From: Paguma larvata
Lineage: Eukaryota; Chordata; Mammalia; Carnivora; Viverridae
Direction: 5' to 3'
Length of the DNA: 64,000 bases
Assembly: GCA_030068075.1 (NCBI GenBank)
Contig: CM057830.1
Span: forward strand, 20,554,247-20,618,246
Both the position numbers and the translations under genes were made by a program. The notes below the pieces were generated by a model. That model searched no databases. It was not told where the DNA came from and worked only from the letters and a program-made list of their open reading frames with translations. Of the stretch, positions 22,395 to 33,984 are shown one piece after another; position 1 is the stretch's first letter, and every line of letters begins with the position of its first letter.

Positions 22395-22622
22395 CAAATG
22401 GTCAGCAAACAAAGGCTCCCAGAACAAATCTGGTCTGCATTTATTTTTGTTAATAAAATTTTCTTGGAACACATTCTGCACTTGTCTGTTTCCCTATCGT
22501 TTATGGATGCTTTTATAAGATATAAAGGCAGAGTTAAATAGTTGTAACAAAGATCACATGGTCCACAAAGCCTAAAATATTTACACTGGCCCTTATTAGA
22601 GAGTTTGCTGATCCTTGGTGTA
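22395..22622 (-). repeat. MER1-group hAT relic
   Basis: GGTCAGCAAACAAAGGC at the left, AATAAAATTTTCTTGGAAC in the middle and CACATGGTCCACAAAGCCTAAAATATTTAC then GAGAGTTTGCTGATCC at the right. The ends are inverted copies (GTCAGCAAAC and GTTTGCTGA). It lies directly next to the MER5 copy. The minus frame at 22388-22630 is this element. Confidence 0.78.
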
Positions 22623-22892
22623 GACAACATGCTTTATTAGTATGTTTTGTATTAAGAGAATATAGAATATAAATAATAGAATACATTAAAGTCATATTTT
22701 ACAAGAATTCTAAAATAGAAGAGCAAGACTTAATGAATACCAAACATAAATTGCTAATAGGAATTTGAAACTTTTCACTCTATCTCAATACTATCACTCC
22801 TCTACCCTTAATCACTCCAAGTATATATACAAAAACCCATGGATTAAAGTGGAAGAAAATATATTGTTTCTGTCAAGTCTACGAAAAGCATC
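22623..22892. other. Unassigned sequence
   Basis: AT-rich, with no repeat recognised. Confidence 0.5.
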
Positions 22893-22996
22893 TTATTTTT
22901 TTTTTAAATATAATCTCCACCCCAATGTGGGCCTCAAACTCACGACCCTGAGATCAAGAGTCGCAGGCTTTATTGACTGAGCCAGCCTGGCACTCC
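22893..22996 (-). mobile_element. Short CAN-SINE, antisense
   Basis: A T-rich reversed tail, CCCCAATGTGGGCCTCAAACTC, GAGATCAAGAGTCGCAGGC, GAGCCAGCCTGGCACTCC. No duplication found. Confidence 0.85.
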
Positions 22997-23233
22997 CTTA
23001 AAGACCATCTTAGTGAAGACTAGAGAGAACCATAAGTAAAATATTTAAAAGATGCAATTTCTTGTTAATAAATCTCTTTAAATACTGATTAGGTTTATAG
23101 GTCAGATGTAGTCGACCAAATTAATAAGACATTAATAGTCTTAAAAGTGTTTTTGCATATCAGTCAACATCCTATCATACAACAATATCCATAAAAACTG
23201 TGCTAGGTCCATCCCTATAAAAGATGTTTTCCA

Positions 23234-23430
23234 GGGGTGCCTGGATGGTTGTTGGTTGAGCGTTTGACTGACCTCAACTTAGGCCATGATCTCATGGTTC
23301 ATGAGTTTGAACCCCACATAGAGGTTCTCTCTGCTGTCAGCGAGGAGCCCACTTTAGATCCTCTGTTCCTCTCTCTTTCTGCACTTCCTCGGCTCACACT
23401 CTCTCTCTCAAAAATAAATACTTTTTTTAA
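23234..23430 (+). mobile_element. CAN-SINE, felid long type
   Basis: Head GGGGTGCCTGGATGGTTGTTGG (A box altered), B-box-like GAGTTTGAACCCC, CT tract, AAAAATAAATA tail. Only a weak duplication is visible (AAGATGTTTT and AAAGTGTTTT). The 113-codon frame at 23237-23578 is SINE plus flank. Confidence 0.88.
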
Positions 23431-24749
23431 AAAAAGTGTTTTAAATTCTAAAGAATATTATTTACTCACATGGCTACATAGATTAAGGAACATTCTTAAT
23501 TTTGGATCAGGCTTCTACAAAAATGCATGCCTTTCCAGGAGAGAGAATAAGTTGAAGATAGAAACTTCAACTGTATGACTAAAGTAGATTAAGGAAACAA
23601 AGAATGAGTTACTATGGATATGGGAGTTCAGCAATGATCTCTCAAAGTTTGCAAAGACCAGACTAGGTATTCTCATCTTATATGCATACATTTTTAAATA
23701 TTTATGCATATAGTATTGGATTATGTATGTCACGCTTCTTACCTTTTTTTTTTTTTTTGCCACTCAGCACTCATTATGTTTTAACATCCAGATAGCTTTC
23801 TCTATATCTCATTTGCTGCTTCAAACTCTTGCATATTCAGGATGTGCTATCATTATATTTCCTCCCCACTACTTCAATTATGGATATTCAGACTGCCTTC
23901 ACTTCTCTGTCTCCAGAGAAAATACTATAATAAAAATCCTTATGGATGGACTCATATAATCCTATGAATATAGTAGGTTTTCAGTAAACATCCAGTGAAT
24001 TCTACATGTTTTAAGAATATTCAATTATTTTGAAAACTGATATATTGTTCAATGATAATGTGTTTATCCTAACAGCATATAAAGTATAATATTTTTATAT
24101 ATACATATGGATGCACATATATATGTGTACATGTAGAAAAATATGCAATAATAGCATTAAATGGATAAACATATTATAGACTTTTTCTTCTTCATGATTA
24201 CATATACATCCTAATATTTCTACAGTAAATGTGCTTATTCATAAATAAGTAAAAGAAGTAATCAGGACACTAAAGAAAGAGGGCAGGTTCTGTGTGTATG
24301 TGATTGCTGGTAAATATAAGAATCACACTTTATGCATTAAAACTAGAATTAACAAATGAATTAATCGATATATATGTATTTTTTTCATTAATTTGTCTAT
24401 ATATAAAGATGTGAATATATGTTTGTGTATATATGCCTATGTATATCTGTGTGCGCATGTGTCTATGTGTGCGTAAAACATATACTTGCTTTAAGGAGTG
24501 ACAATATCCTTATTCTCAGTTAAGGATAACTGAGCCAAGTATAGAAGCCTGGGTTAAAAAACACGAAAACAAACAAATTGTAAATTTTGAAGACATTTGT
24601 TTCACAGGATGGCTACTGAACAATCCACTTCTTCCTTTGTATAACTTACATGATACCCATCCTCACACAAGGAATTTTCCTCTCCATATTTATGCCATTG
24701 TGACTGGTATGTTAGACGTGACATAGGGATGCAACTCACTGTAGGCAGA
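23431..24749. other. Unassigned AT-rich sequence
   Basis: Contains degenerate TATA/TATG tracts near 24090-24140 and 24367-24475 and a T run at 23744-23758. No gene or transposon recognised. Confidence 0.5.
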
Positions 24750-25665
24750 AAGAGTTAAGCGGTCCCTGGAAAAAGAAAGATGAGACAGCATTTTCTTGAC
24801 ATAAGAAAAATCATTTTAGGTCCTCTGCCATATTGTGATCTATGTCTGATTGGCACTACTTGCCCAAAGCACATTTCTTGCAAAACTTCCTGGGATATGT
24901 TGAAATTGCAAAAGAACAGACCTCAGTAATTAATGATTTTAATGGAATAAAATATGTAAAAATAAACAGACACTACCAGGCCAGGAGATCATCTTATTAC
25001 ATCAGGGACAATAAATGAAGGATAAAACTTCCAGTACTGGTAAAGACTAACCTGATGAACATTCTCGAGTTATCTTTGCAGGATTTAAACTTCTTTTGGG
25101 CATTCCAATACCAGACCAGCTGGAGCCAGAGAACTGATGATGTTGACCCTTGCTGACCCTCATGACTTCAGTCAACTAAGACCTGGACTCTGTCACCTTA
25201 AGAAGACTTTTGTTCCCATTGCATGTTGAAACCCCCATTGCACAAGCTCCTTCATGAACACATATACATCTTTAGATTAAAAGTTCCTTAGTTTTGGGGC
25301 GCCTGGGTGGCTCAGTTGGTTAAGTGTCTGACTTTGGCTTAGGTCATGATCTCATGGTTTGTGATTTTGTGCCCCGCGTCTGGCTTTGTGCTGACAGCTC
25401 AGGGCCTAGAGCCTGCTTTGGATTCTGTGTCTCCCTCTCTCTCTGCCCCTCCCCCACTCACACTCTGTCTCTGTCTCAAAAATAAACAAACATTTAAAAG
25501 AGGTTTTTTTTTTTTTTTTAATAATTCCTTAGTTTTGATTTTTGGGGAGACGCTGCTTTGGGAAATAGCCCAGGTGATCTTCACTTGTTGGAAGTGAACC
25601 CTTCCTTTTCCTATTCTTTGGCTTGACACTCACCAAGAAGCAAATCTGGTTTCAGGTAACATTAG
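24750..25665 (+). mobile_element. Possible diverged LTR interrupted by a SINE
   Basis: Joining the flanks of the SINE gives TTAAAAGTTCCTTAGTTTTGA, then TTTTTGGGGAGACGCTGCTTTGGG and GGAAATAGCCCAGGTGATC. This pattern recalls the R/U5 region of class I ERV LTRs. No TG...CA ends or flanking duplication were found, so the call is weak and the limits are guesses. Confidence 0.28.
25296..25524 (+). mobile_element. CAN-SINE, felid long type, young
   Basis: Near-consensus head GGGGCGCCTGGGTGGCTCAG, full body, CT tract, AAAAATAAACAAACATTTAAAAG, then an unusual pure T run (about 25504-25519). Perfect duplication TTCCTTAGTTTT at 25284-25295 and 25525-25536. Confidence 0.96.
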
Positions 25666-27742
25666 TACACTCACTGTCTTGGGCACTAAATGAGATCTTT
25701 CATATAAAAATTGACGCAGTGAAAAATTTTACTGTTATGTTCCCTTTTCTCCATTTCCCCCCGCTCCACTGCTAAAACTCTTTTATTTGATTCTTGGATC
25801 TTATGGACTCATCCTCCAATCTTCATTTCTTCCATCTTCTTTTTCTTGTATCTTATTCTTTTTGTTCTACTTTTGGGGAAATGCTTATTTTTTAGCCCTG
25901 CTATTTGGTTATATTTATGTTATGTTATATTATAACATGTTACATTATGTTTCTAATGTTGGTTAACCTATCTCCAATTTCCAGGAGCTCTTTCTTAGGA
26001 TCACTTCATTAAAATACTTTCTCTTTCATTTGTAATATCACAATGAGACTATTAATTACTTTAAAAACTTATTTTATCTTCTTCATCACTTTTGTTTTTA
26101 CCAATTTTGCTTTCTTTTTTTTTTTGCTTTGTTTGGTTTTGGGTTTTTATAGATGCTTATCTTTCACCTTATAGGCTGTTTTCATATGTTTGTTTAATCA
26201 TCTTCGGTTGAAAAGACGATCGTGTGTATACAAAGAGGCTTATTTGCAGATAGATTCACAATGCAGTGAATGGGTAAGGAGTTTTAAATTGGGGAAGTCC
26301 TCAAAATTTCAGAAGTTGAAGTCTTATCTCTAGGGTTATGAGTACCTCTAGCATACAATTCATCAGGATCTTGCCTAGACTTCCTAGTCCAAATGTTTAC
26401 AAAGCTGAACAGGGGGAGGGCAATGGAGACTTTCGCATTCACTATACAGATTGCCACTGACGGCCTCTGTTCAGCCTCCTATCTTTCCCCACTGAATTCT
26501 GCCAGACAGGACTGCCAACTAACTGTGAATTAGGAGACACTTTACATCAACTGCCCCAGAAAATAATCCACAGGTTTCTTAATTGGGAGAATGGTAGCCA
26601 TATACAGAGGGTCACAAGGAGACAATTAATGGGTACTTAATTCACTCAGGAAAAAAATTTTAATTACATAACTTACTTCAAAGGGAAGGAAATTACCATT
26701 TGGACCCTTAACTTTGCTGGACATTATATTTTAAATGTCATTTGCACTCATTTTTAAAATGAATTAAAACAATTTTGAAATTTCTTCACATTATTATAAT
26801 TATTTTCTGCATTTTTTCTGAATACACAGAGCATGCTTATGAAATTATGGGGCAAATTATAACATCATCTCTTCACTGTGTGATCCTTAAAAACTCCTTC
26901 TGGCATTTACAGAAAGCCTACATTATATTCTGTTTTTATTTACAGTAGTTCCTGAATCAATAGATTTTATAGTCACTTTTTGTTGCAGATACACATATAT
27001 TGGGTTACAGCTGCCACATTCTCCTGAAGGAATTATAAAGTAACCGAAACCAGAAGGTTTCTAAAAGTCAAATCTGGTATTGTATTACCCCTAACCCTGT
27101 TATATTTGTCAACAGGGATGGATTCAGTATTTTGGATCTTAATGGAAGTTTTGGAGAATAATAATATCCTATAATATCATACCAAGCTAAATAACTTTCA
27201 TGAAAGAAGATAAAAAATGATAAAGATAATGATCCTGTTACAAAGAACACCATAAGTATTCAAGCAATGTTCTGAAAGAGTTGATAAGGCAATAAAGTGA
27301 AGGAAGACATTTCAGAAGCTGTGGTTTTCTTCATATGCAAGGGGAGCAGAGCACAACAGGATATAATTCGCTCTGCTAGGGATCATATGGAGAGACGGGT
27401 GGGAAATACAGGGGGCTCAAAGGCAGATGAAAAGTAATTCCCCATACTAATGTTGAGTAAAACATGACAGAATTAGCAGTGGGCTCTGTGTTGGCTGTTC
27501 TGGTTTGAGGCAATCCTTTAAATTCAGGCCTTTTTCCATTAGCTTTCTTATCCTTTATTTCGGTTTCCCTTCTCAACTGCCTTGGACCTCACTTCACCCT
27601 CTCATCATCTCTTTAGACTTTGCAACATTTAATACAAATTCTGTAGATAGGTCAGTCTTCAAATGAGAAACAAAGTATTCTGAGGTTTCATGTAACAACT
27701 AGAGTTAAAAAATAAATTGCATTGGGTTCAATAGAGGTTTGG
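25666..27742. other. Unassigned sequence
   Basis: About 2 kb with no named repeat. The left part (25740-26160) is T-rich with a degenerate TATGTTATATTATAACATG block near 25913-25945. Frames at 27068-27253 and 27376-27576 (minus) have no domain I recognise. Confidence 0.45.
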
Positions 27743-27837
27743 CATAGGGTGGCCCAGATTGTCCTGGTTTGAAACTGAAAGTCCCATGTCCCTGGGAACC
27801 CCAGGTCTGGGAAAACCAGGATAATTGGTCAGTCTAG
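27743..27837. repeat. MER53-like palindromic DNA transposon
   Basis: TAGGGTGGCCCAGATTGTCC at one end and GGATAATTGGTCAGTCTA at the other are inverted copies, with GTCCTGGTTTGAAACTG and GGGAAAACCAGG arms between. The ends are TA. A short non-autonomous element with a hairpin structure. Confidence 0.7.
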
Positions 27838-27959
27838 TTTGGAATATAATTTGATCAAAAAAAAAAGTTATAACAAAGTATGTGGCAAGGCTAATAAATA
27901 CTATATAGATAACAAATTTCATGGAAGTCATCAAGTCAAAAATAAATACCAGTAGTTTA

Positions 27960-28115
27960 GTTTATCTTGTAGTTTACCTTCATCCTCAAACAGCCTTGGA
28001 GGAGAATCATTCGATTTATTTCGCACTGGAAGAAACTAAGTGACCAGCATCCTACAGATAGCCATGATCAAAGCTACTGGCCCAGTAGTGAGGTGTGCTC
28101 TGCTCCTAATGTCAT
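27960..28115 (-). repeat. Possible MIR fragment, antisense
   Basis: CTCAAACAGCCTTGGAGGAGAATCATT and GGAAGAAACTAAGTGACCAGCATCC loosely follow reverse MIR ('gatgaggaaactgaggcacagag'). Weak. Confidence 0.3.
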
Positions 28116-28139
28116 TCTCATTTCTTTACTTGTCTAAGC

Positions 28140-28322
28140 CATGGTTCCCAAATTTAGTTGTACATTAGAATCGCCTTCAAATCATACAAAAATACTGATT
28201 CTTGACTCCACTTAGATTTTTCCATCTAAGCTATCTTGGGTAAAGCCTGGGCAATCAGTATTTTTAAGAGCTTTCCAGATGATTTTAATATGAGCAAATT
28301 TTGGGACCCACTGCTCTAACAT
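28140..28322. repeat. MER5-type hAT relic
   Basis: CATGGTTCCCAAATTTAGTTG at the left end, AATCGCCTTCAAATC, and a right end TTTTGGGACCCACTGCTC. The inverted ends fit MER5. It lies end to end with a second copy. Confidence 0.72.
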
Positions 28323-28324
28323 AA

Positions 28325-28722
28325 TAGTGCACAACTAGTTGCACATGAGAATCATCAGGAGAAATTTAAAACCTAAATTTAAAACAGTATCTTAACTCTG
28401 CCACTGACTGATTATATCAGTTTCTGGGGTTGGTGTCTAAGCATTCATACTTTTAAAAATCTCTATTGGGGTGCCTGGATGGCTAGGTCGGTTAAGCATC
28501 AGACTTCCACTCAGGTCATGATCTCATAGTTCCTGAGTTTGAGCCCCACATCAGGCTCTATGCTGACAGCTCAGAGCCTGGAGCCTGCTTCAGATTCTGT
28601 CTGTCTCTCCCTCTCTGCCCCTCCCCCACTTGCACTTTGCCTCTCTTAAGAAATTAATAATTGGTAAAAAAAAATAAGAATCTCTTTTAATGATTCCAAT
28701 GTGTACCAAGGACTGAGAACCA
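28325..28722. repeat. MER5-type relic split by a SINE
   Basis: GTTGCACATGAGAATCATCAGG at the left and, beyond the SINE, TTTTAATGATTCCAATGTG and GGACTGAGAACCACTT at the right form one MER5-like element interrupted at 28467. Confidence 0.72.
28468..28676 (+). mobile_element. CAN-SINE nested in MER5
   Basis: Head GGGGTGCCTGGATGGCTAGG, body CTATGCTGACAGCTCAGAGCC, CT tract and a diverged AAATTAATAATTGG tail. The flanks AAAATCTCTATT and AGAATCTCTTTT are a decayed duplication. Confidence 0.92.
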
Positions 28723-29639
28723 CTTCACTATAGGTTTGTGGATTATTAATTTCTCCCAAAACAAGAAACAACACTTTCTTTGTCCTGTTTATATACCCTA
28801 CCCACTACATGTCTAATTACCTAAAGTAAGTGTTTTTGTGCTCAGCTCCACAGGAGGGCTTAGATTCTCAGAATTTTGTCATTCAATACAATACCTTATT
28901 CAAATCTGTTCAATAAAATACCTTATTCAAATCTATTCAATAACAATTTTTGACTTTTAGCAACTTTGGCCTTGATCATCTTCCCTGGTCAAAAAGTTTC
29001 ATAGATTCTCACCACCAAGATCTGAAGTGATAAATGTCATTTTGTTCAAGCAGAGTTAGAGCTTCCAGATTCACCTCCATCATTTTATAAAGACATATAT
29101 TTAGATTTAACTGGCAACAGCTATTGGAGTTTACTTCCCAGATGCTTTGATTGCTTATCTTGGAATATGTTGGAAGTCGCACTAAACCTATGTAAAAAAA
29201 ACAAACAAAAACTCCATGGACTTTGATATTGTACGTCCATAAGAATTATGAATTATTGTCTTTTAGACTCTTATTTAGCAGTGAAATGAAACATAACTGA
29301 CAGAAAATAGCAATCTCAACCCTAGGGATTATTGTTTTTAACTCTTTATGGTGTCAGGAATATGTGTATGTGTGTGTGTTCCTACCACTAAACTCCTAAG
29401 TTAAGACTTCCTGTAACTCATTTTCTAAAAGTCTCGATTTACTTCAAAATGAAGGAAAAAAACTTAATTCGAGTTATTTACTCTTTCCCTTGTTGCCACT
29501 TCTAAGTTTGGATAGCTATATTATTTTTAGATCTACAATTGGTAGTTATCAATTTTGTTTCTTTTTCTTCAATATCCTTCCAGACAGATTTTTATGTATA
29601 TAGGAGAATGCATCCTAACATTATTTTTTTTTAAATTAT
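28723..29639. other. Unassigned sequence with a small tandem duplication
   Basis: No transposon recognised. Positions 28891-28917 and 28918-28944 are adjacent 27-bp copies (each starting ATACCTTATTCAAATCT) that differ at two bases. Confidence 0.55.
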
Positions 29640-29850
29640 AGTGATAACTAACTCTTCTGACTCTTTTTTTCATTTAGGATGGTGGAAATCATACCATATG
29701 TATAGATAGAGTCTTCTCTGCCCTTTTGACAGTATTCCATTGTATGGACAGGTACACCACTGTTTTTTAACCAGATCCATACTGGTACACATTTAGGTTT
29801 CTCCCAACTTTTTGCTATTATAAAAGAAAATAGCAATGGTTAAATAAATA
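29640..29850 (-). mobile_element. Old L1 fragment, antisense
   Basis: GACAGTATTCCATTGTATGG, AACCAGATCCATACTGGTACAC, ACATTTAGGTTTCTCCCAAC, TTTTTGCTATTATAAAAGA is the reverse of the end of L1 ORF2. Confidence 0.72.
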
Positions 29851-29854
29851 TTTA

Positions 29855-29962
29855 ACTTCAGACTCTCCACTTATGTACAAGGAAGTGAGTTAGAGATTCA
29901 AAAGAAAAAAATAAAAAAAGGGCAGGGATATATCCTGCCTTCAAGAAGTCTACAGTTTCATA
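29855..29962. repeat. L2/MIR-like fragment
   Basis: GGGATATATCCTGCCTTCAAGAAGTCTACAGTTT resembles the ancient 'acagtccctgccctcaaggagcttacagtct' motif. Confidence 0.42.
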
Positions 29963-30661
29963 TTACTTAACAGGCCTAATTGTATCTAATGAAAGGTTCA
30001 AAAAAATATGATTGAAATTCCACTGTAAGTGCATAATTAGGCAAACTGGTACCCAAAGACACTTGCCATTTGCTCCACCCCCCAAAATCTTTATATCATT
30101 GAACCTATGATTATTATTATTACAGTAAGAGCACACACAAAAAAGCCGATAAATGATCACTTTGTGCCGACATTCTGGGCTGAGTTTTTGTGTAATATTC
30201 CTTAGGACTTATCCACTGTAAATGTCAACTCTCACATTTACATTTAATGAGGAGAACCTATCATTCTGTTTGCAATTTGAAAAAGCATACAAATCTCTTA
30301 CATTTGTCTTGTAGATCAGGGCACATATCTAGCACACTGAATCTGTGTTGGTTTAAATTTTTTCACATCTTTTAGAGGTAATACATTTATAATATCATCA
30401 TCATCGTCGAACCATTACGTTTGGAAAAATGTGATTATTCTTTGTGATAAAGTTTGCAAACATAACACACTAGCTCTTTTAGAACAGCAAAGGGGTGTGA
30501 CATAGTGCATTTTTTATCTATTTTATACTTTCATTAATTATTCATCAACTTATCCATTCATAATTTTTATAAACCAATAGTCAAGAATAATTGTCATTTT
30601 CATTTCTTCCTGAACTGCACACATTCTGCAGGAGACTTGTATTCAGTATATCGTTGGGCTT
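29963..30661. other. Unassigned sequence
   Basis: Unique-looking AT-rich DNA with no gene recognised. The 65-codon minus frame at 29963-30160 has no domain. Confidence 0.5.
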
Positions 30662-30775
30662 TTAATAATGATGTCACATGATTACTATCATTCTCTCCTT
30701 AGAAATGAGGAAAATAAGACTCAGAAAAATTAAGTAACATATTTTACAGCTGTTGAGATTCCATACTAGGTCCTT
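30662..30775 (-). repeat. MIR fragment, antisense
   Basis: TTACTATCATTCTCTCCTTAG, AATGAGGAAAATAAGACTCAG, AAATTAAGTAACATATTTTACAGC follow reverse MIR. Confidence 0.75.
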
Positions 30776-31095
30776 TTTATTTTGTACAATTATGCTTACC
30801 AGGTTGTTGTGGCCTTGTTAGGGAATTGGGATGCTAAATAAATAAATTACCTCAGTTCTTGGATTTCTGAATTGGTATTATCAGTTTAGTTATTTTTCAG
30901 TTTGAGATCGAAAACGATTATAAAGTATTTGGGGAAATAATAAAGTGCTGTAAGGAAAATGCATGTACCTGATTTTTGAGGCAAAAGCAGGCTATTAAGA
31001 GGATGTTTTTCATTAGAGAGAGAAACCAAAATTAAGGAAGTGAAGCACTCTACATGTGTTAGAGAAAATTACTCATGCATACATACATACATATA
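30776..31095. other. Unassigned sequence
   Basis: No repeat recognised except a short CATACATACATA run at 31078-31093. Confidence 0.5.
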
Positions 31096-31676
31096 CGATT
31101 AACCCTTGAAAAACCCAGGTTTGAACAGTGCAGTTTCCCCTTGTTCGTGGATTTTTTAATTTTTATTTAAAAACAATTTTTTTTAACATTTTTATTTATT
31201 TTTGAGAGACATAGAGACAGAATGTGAGCAGGGGAAGGGCAGAGAGAGAGAGGGAGACACAGAATCGGAAGCAGGCTCCAGGCTTGAGCCATCAGCACAG
31301 AGCCGGATGTGGGGGCTCGAACTCACAGACTGTGAGATCATGACCTGAGCTGAAGTCAGCCGCTTAACCGCCTGAGCCACCCAGGCGCCCCCGTGGATTT
31401 TTTTAAATAAATACACTATGGTACCGTAAATGTATTTTCTCTACCTTACGATTTCTGTAAGAACATTTTTTTCTCTAGCTTACTTTAGTGTAAGAATACA
31501 GTATATAATAGATATAGCATGAAAATATGTGTTAAGTGTTTGCATTATCAGTGAAGCTTCTGGTCAACATCAAGCTATCGGTAATTAAGTTTTTTAAGAG
31601 TCAAAAGTCAAGGTAAGTTTGAGATTGCACAGGGTGTTGGCACCCCTTCCCTCATGTTGTTCAAAGATCAAATGTA
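31096..31676 (+). mobile_element. Tigger/MER2-type DNA transposon relic
   Basis: The left end GATTAACCCTTGAAAAACCC and right end GTTGTTCAAAGATCAAATG are inverted copies. The interior has GTAAATGTATTTTCTCTACC, TAGCTTACTTTAGTGTAAGAATACAG and AAGCTTCTGGTCAACATCAAGC, the order of MER2-like non-autonomous TcMar-Tigger elements. A SINE (31160-31391) splits it. A second copy lies at 57632-58193. Confidence 0.85.
31160..31391 (-). mobile_element. CAN-SINE nested in Tigger/MER2
   Basis: Antisense: ACATTTTTATTTATTTTTGAGAGA, CAGGCTTGAGCCATCAGC, head reversed GAGCCACCCAGGCGCCCC. Duplication CGTGGATTTTT at 31146-31156 and 31392-31402 lies in transposon sequence. Confidence 0.95.
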
Positions 31677-33228
31677 TATATAATCACTACTATATAATCA
31701 TTTTTAAATTACACTTACTTTTAATGACTTCTATTAATTTTCCATTTCTTTTAAAGTAAGTTCTACTTTAGATTATTTGTGCTAATGCTTTTCAACTTAA
31801 CACTTTATGATCAATGCCAAGTTTCTGTGGCAGCTATTTCCTCTCTAAATATGACTTGATTAAATCAATGCACTTGTTTAATTTGGTCATCTGGAAGAGT
31901 TACATTGAAACTAATACCAATTTTTCAGTTTCCTAAAAGATAAAAAACATTCATTTCATCTATGCAGAATTTAAGTGAGAGAGTTTAATCTGTAACCTAC
32001 ATTTCTCTACCCCAAACCCCCATAATTCCAAAAGAATAGAAAATATGCATTTTGGTGAACAATGCCACAATGTATTTATGTATTGCATTTGTTGTTGTAA
32101 ATTTTCTTTGGCTTTTTAATCATGCACAGAAATGAACCTCGGTGTTTAAGGATGCAACACACTGGAAACAGTTTTAGGGAACAAATAATTAGCCTTTTGG
32201 AAGTGTGTGTTCATTTCACACAGCAATCTGTTCCTTCATCTCCTCCTCCTTCCTGTTTTGAAGGCAATCGTGTGTATTACATGCACCATCTGCAGCCTTA
32301 CTGACAGGTGCAGGGTCAGTATTATCCCTCCAAGCATGGAGTTGAGTGCAAGCTGGAAATTTCATGAAGGCAATTTAGGAGATTTTGAAACCAACCAAAC
32401 ATTGACAGCCTATTTTACCAGTAGATATGAGTGCTTGTTAGAAAAGCTTACGATGTGCTTTCAAGACCACATAAACATAGGCTTATCTGGTTTGGGGCAT
32501 TATCCAACAATAGGTCCACACTAATAATGCATCCTTTCATCACATGTAGATTACAAATAATGTAAAGAGAAAATCTGGCAACCTGTCATATATTTAGTAA
32601 CACAAATTATTTTGATTAGAGTAATACAAACAACATTTTGACACCTCTCTACTAAGACCCATCTTTTCCTCACACTACTTGGATCCTGTGTCCCAACAAG
32701 ATGGGACAGAAACAGTCCCTGTGAACCTATTTAGAGTTGTAAAGAGGTAAGGAGATATATTTGGGAGGCCCAGATGGGAAAGCACCACTTCCCTTTGGCT
32801 TCATGTCATACACAAATATTAGCTTCTATAAATCAGTTGTATTATTAATGAAATCAACATTTATGAGTTAATCTAGGTGGTTAACCATCATTTTTAAGAT
32901 CAATGTAGTTAACCCCAGCAAGATTCTTAAGATTTCATATACGTTATCATAAGCACTTAGTAATCACATTGAAAAAGATCTATGTTTCAAGGGCAGTCAC
33001 ATATTAATATTTTTTGAGATAGTACATTAAAATATGTAAGACAGTTTATTACTTAAAAATTAGAAACCTTGTCCATAATAAACCTAAATTAACTTGACGC
33101 CCATCAGCAAGGAGCAGGCATGATAAATTAAGTTAGAGCCAGATCATAGAATACTAGTCATTAACTTATTAAATTATCTCTGAAATATGGGGATAAAGAA
33201 AATGTCTGAAAGTGTATACAAAAAAACA
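31677..33228. other. Unassigned sequence
   Basis: About 1.5 kb without a named repeat. Overlapping plus frames at 32122-32524 (60 and 105 codons) share no domain I recognise. I see no splice-site arrangement that would support an exon. Confidence 0.45.
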
Positions 33229-33303
33229 AAAGGAAGAAAGGAAGAAAGGAAGAAAGGAAGAAAGAAAGAAAGAAAGAGAAAGAAAGAAAGAAAGAAAGAA
33301 AAA
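33229..33303 (+). repeat. (GGAA/GAAA)n microsatellite
   Basis: About 75 bases of pure purine: GGAAGAAA units at the left, then uniform GAAA units at the right. The 74-codon minus frame across it (runs of F, L, S) is an artefact. Confidence 0.95.
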
Positions 33304-33984
33304 TAATCGTTAGTGCTCCTGGAAAAGGAGGTCTGAGTTTGAAAAGACTGGAAGTACTGTGGCTTAAGTGTGTTCCCATAACCACCAGTGTGTTTCTATG
33401 CAGATAGATGTATGCTTGATACCATCTATTCTCAAAAGGTTACTTAGTCTGTAGGGTATAAGGGAAAAATGATTTCAAAATACTGTTGAAAATGTTTAAT
33501 TTCATCATATTAAAATGATGATATAATGAAATTAGGAAGGATAGCTGTGCTTTGGGATTCTACTACTCAAAATATGGTGGGCAAAACTTTTTCCCTGGAG
33601 AGTAGTTTGCTGAGTTCTATCGGTGTTTCTTTTGCTAGTTCAGCTTTTCTGTGCATTCATGGCAAACCAACTCCGTTTCATTAATACATTCTTTCTTTAG
33701 GTATGTAATACATTTCTCCATAGTCAAAGGTCCTCTTACCCGGAATATCATACCTGGAATACTGCAATAAATATTCTGTTCAAGTTTGAATACTCATTCA
33801 ATTTTAATCACTATATATTTTTTATTACCACTACATCAATACACTATTATTACACATTAATGTATTTTCCTTCCCTTTCGTATCAGGGGAACTTTAGGTT
33901 TATCTTGAGTACCAATCTTCCTTTAGATGATGCTAAAACTGCTGTTCTTTCCAGGTTCTTTTGATAGGGAAAAATCTGTTATAA
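33304..33984. other. Unassigned sequence with a hairpin
   Basis: No named repeat. TAATTTCATCAT (33497-33508) and ATGATG...ATGAAATTA (33515-33534) form an imperfect inverted repeat. Confidence 0.5.

Noticed and set aside
24750..25290. Considered as a secure LTR
   Set aside because: Only the R/U5-like stretch near 25280-25600 is suggestive. No ends, TATA box or duplication could be fixed, so it was kept as a low-confidence feature.
32207..32524. 105-codon plus frame in unassigned DNA
   Set aside because: No recognisable motif, no good upstream start context and no splice signals I could support. Expected by chance in a window this size.
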